64,000 nucleotides of DNA from Leptospira stimsonii (GTDB lineage Bacteria > Spirochaetota > Leptospiria > Leptospirales > Leptospiraceae), in assembly GCF_003545885.1 (NCBI RefSeq), contig NZ_QHCT01000002.1, positions 62,001-126,000 of the forward strand. Direction: 5' to 3'. A model generated the notes under the pieces. It made no database searches, was not told the origin of the DNA, and saw nothing but the letters and a program-made list of their open reading frames with translations. A program made the translations under genes and the position numbers. Below are positions 62,366 through 64,000 of the stretch, piece after piece. Every line of letters begins with the position of its first letter. Within the stretch, counting starts at the first letter, position 1.

Positions 62366-64000
62366 CTAGTTTGCTACGATTTTAGGAAGTGTAAAAGAAA
62401 ATATAGAACCGTTCCCAAGGGTTCCTTCTGCGAAGACCATTCCTCCGTGACGTTGTATTATCCGGGCCACAATCGCAAGACCAACGCCCGTTCCCTCGAA
62501 CTCTTCCTGCAAATGCAATCTTTGAAATACTTTAAAAAGTCGGTTGGCATATTTTTTGTCGAAACCGACCCCGTTGTCTTTTACAAAAAAAGTGTTCCAT
62601 TCTCCCTCTTCCCTGCATCCTATATAAACCTCCGGATTTTTGCTCTTAGAAGAGTATTTGATCGCGTTTGAGATCAAATTTACCCAAACCTGTTTTAGTG
62701 CCGCTCCGTCACCCCAAGCGTCCATAAGAGAATCGACATGAATAGAACAATGATTTTGTTCCGGTCTTTCCTGTGTAAGATTCGATATAACCTCTCTGAC
62801 AAGTGAGTTCATATCGACAGCCCTTGTATTGAGTTCGGTGTGACTAACTTTGTGGAAATCAAGAAGGTCTTGAATCAGACTGTTCATAAGGACCACACTT
62901 TTTCGAATGATATCAAGAACTCGAAGTGCTTCCGGTTCCAATTTTTTTTCGAAATCTTCGAGGAGTATATTTAAAAAACCTTCAATATTTCGAATCGGTG
63001 CACGAAGATCATGGGAAACGGAATAGCTAAACGCCTGCATATCCGCATTCGTGGTTTCGAGAGTTTCGATCGTTTTCTTTAATCGAATAAAATTTCGGAC
63101 ACGAATCAGAAGTTCTTCGGGTGCAAAGGGTTTGATCAGGTAATCCTGCGCTCCTTCTCCCAGAAGTTGGATCCTCGCGTCCATGTCCGCTTTGGCGCTT
63201 AAGAATATAATGGAAATCGAATTCAATTCTTCATATTCTCGAATCGCTCTTACCATCTTGTCTCCGCTCATGATAGGCATCATGATATCGGTTACGATGA
63301 CATCCGGTTTCTCTTGAAGCGCTTTTTCCAAACCTTCCTTACCGTTCGTCGCGAGGAGGATTTGAAATTCCGGCGTGAGGGATTCGGAAATATAACGCCT
63401 CATCTCGGGATTGTCTTCTACGACCAAAACTCTTCGTTTGTTTGCAATAAGGCTGCGCTCTTCCTTATTCTCGCCGTTCAATTTTTTGAAATCGGATAAC
63501 GCACTCAACAATGCGGGTGTGAGATCCTCGTTTTCCGCACTCTTTTTGATTTCAGAGTCCGGTTTCTCCAAGATTGGAAGTCGAACCTCAAACAAGGCTC
63601 CACCCAATGAGGAAACAGACACGACGACCGTCCCAGAATGAAGATGAACAAATTCCTTTACGATCGCGAGACCTAATCCGGTTCCCCCAAAGGTTCGCGA
63701 ATCCCCTTCTTCACCCTGTCTAAATTTTTCAAAAATCACTTCACGCATCGATTCGGGAATTCCGGGACCGCTATCCTCCACACGAATGGAAACATACGAA
63801 TTTTCCTTTTCCAACTCACAACGGATCGTACCGGAATCGGGCACAAATTTAAAGGCGTTCGAAATTAAATTCAGAACGATTCGTTCTACTTTGGATACGT
63901 CGACCGCAATGACACAGTGATCCGGAAGAATCGTTAAGAATTTTAGGCTCCTTTCCTTCGCGACCGAATCGAAATGTGCGGTGATGTTCGAAATCGTTTT
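62366..64000 (-). CDS. hybrid sensor kinase with two kinase cores, N-terminus outside window
   Basis: At least 544 aa are visible; the frame is open to base 64000. Order as seen: the end of a first HATPase (NLISNAFKF N box just inside the window, G1 DSGPGIP, G2 GTGLGLAIV), a receiver with ILLATNGKEG and VIVTDIMMP phospho-Asp, then HisKA with FSYSVSHDLRAP and a second HATPase (NLISNAIKYSS, G1 DNGVGFD, G2 GTGVGLAIV). So kinase, receiver, kinase in one chain. Any PAS or 7TM sensor lies outside. The lone start at 63844 is an internal GTG and not the true start. Confidence 0.88.
   Translation of the reverse strand, partial: KTISNITAHFDSVAKERSLKFLTILPDHCVIAVDVSKVERIVLNLISNAFKFVPDSGTIRCELEKENSYVSIRVEDSGPGIPESMREVIFEKFRQGEEGDSRTFGGTGLGLAIVKEFVHLHSGTVVVSVSSLGGALFEVRLPILEKPDSEIKKSAENEDLTPALLSALSDFKKLNGENKEERSLIANKRRVLVVEDNPEMRRYISESLTPEFQILLATNGKEGLEKALQEKPDVIVTDIMMPIMSGDKMVRAIREYEELNSISIIFLSAKADMDARIQLLGEGAQDYLIKPFAPEELLIRVRNFIRLKKTIETLETTNADMQAFSYSVSHDLRAPIRNIEGFLNILLEDFEKKLEPEALRVLDIIRKSVVLMNSLIQDLLDFHKVSHTELNTRAVDMNSLVREVISNLTQERPEQNHCSIHVDSLMDAWGDGAALKQVWVNLISNAIKYSSKSKNPEVYIGCREEGEWNTFFVKDNGVGFDKKYANRLFKVFQRLHLQEEFEGTGVGLAIVARIIQRHGGMVFAEGTLGNGSIFSFTLPKIVAN

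Overview
The window is a 64 kb chromosomal segment of a spirochaete, almost certainly Leptospira and most likely a pathogen-clade species. Evidence includes a DUF1564 family protein (a family I know only from Leptospira), FlaB-type flagellins, a complete LPS export and Kdo/heptose supply cluster (Leptospira makes LPS, Borrelia and Treponema do not), long multidomain sensor kinases, and short GTAGGA-type intergenic palindromes. By eye the GC content is near 42-44%, higher than L. interrogans; I cannot name the species.

Layout. (1) 1-9126, minus strand: a tight run rfaE1-rfaE2-pyrG-kdsA-lptC-lptA-lptB-rpoN-hprK that makes LPS precursors (ADP-heptose, CTP, Kdo-8-P), builds the Lpt export machine, and ends in sigma-54 and HPr kinase (hprK runs off the left edge). 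(2) 9190-13949: LON-substrate-binding-domain protein, DUF1564 protein, NlpC/P60 peptidase, POT peptide transporter, PduO-type cobalamin adenosyltransferase. (3) 14278-22858: two unlinked flagellin genes flanking a CusABC/CzcABC-type metal efflux operon bracketed by a Cys-rich and a His-rich small secreted protein. Both flagellin leaders carry a hairpin exposing an ANGGA motif plus an ANGGA at the Shine-Dalgarno, the layout of CsrA-controlled flagellin mRNAs. (4) 23343-24281: ispH. (5) 24475-35891, plus strand: a chemotaxis operon: sensor kinase, response regulator with an ATPase-like tail, CheY, STAS protein, CheA, a chemoreceptor with three tandem Aer2-like PAS domains (exact 393-bp period), CheW, CheD, CheB. 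(6) 35940-43881, minus: acyl-CoA carboxylase pair, then a STAS / GAF-PP2C-HATPase / coiled-coil partner-switch cluster. (7) 43940-48757, plus: tRNA-Ala(GGC), hydrolase-like protein, peptide deformylase, an RND pump. (8) 48758-53898: a lipoprotein pseudogene with two in-frame stops, a polysaccharide deacetylase-like protein lacking a metal Asp, tyrS, glpD. (9) 54173-59537, minus: the macromolecular synthesis operon rpsU-yqeY-dnaG-rpoD, with two small genes upstream. (10) 59978-64000: fbp, then two receiver/histidine-kinase proteins, the second cut by the right edge.

No phage, insertion sequence, CRISPR array or rRNA gene was seen. A roughly 120-bp GC-rich intergenic repeat occurs three times (49447, 54042, 59683), always in the same orientation. 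The observations I consider most worth checking are the triple predicted haem-PAS chemoreceptor, the paired CsrA-like flagellin leaders, and the dispersed intergenic repeat.
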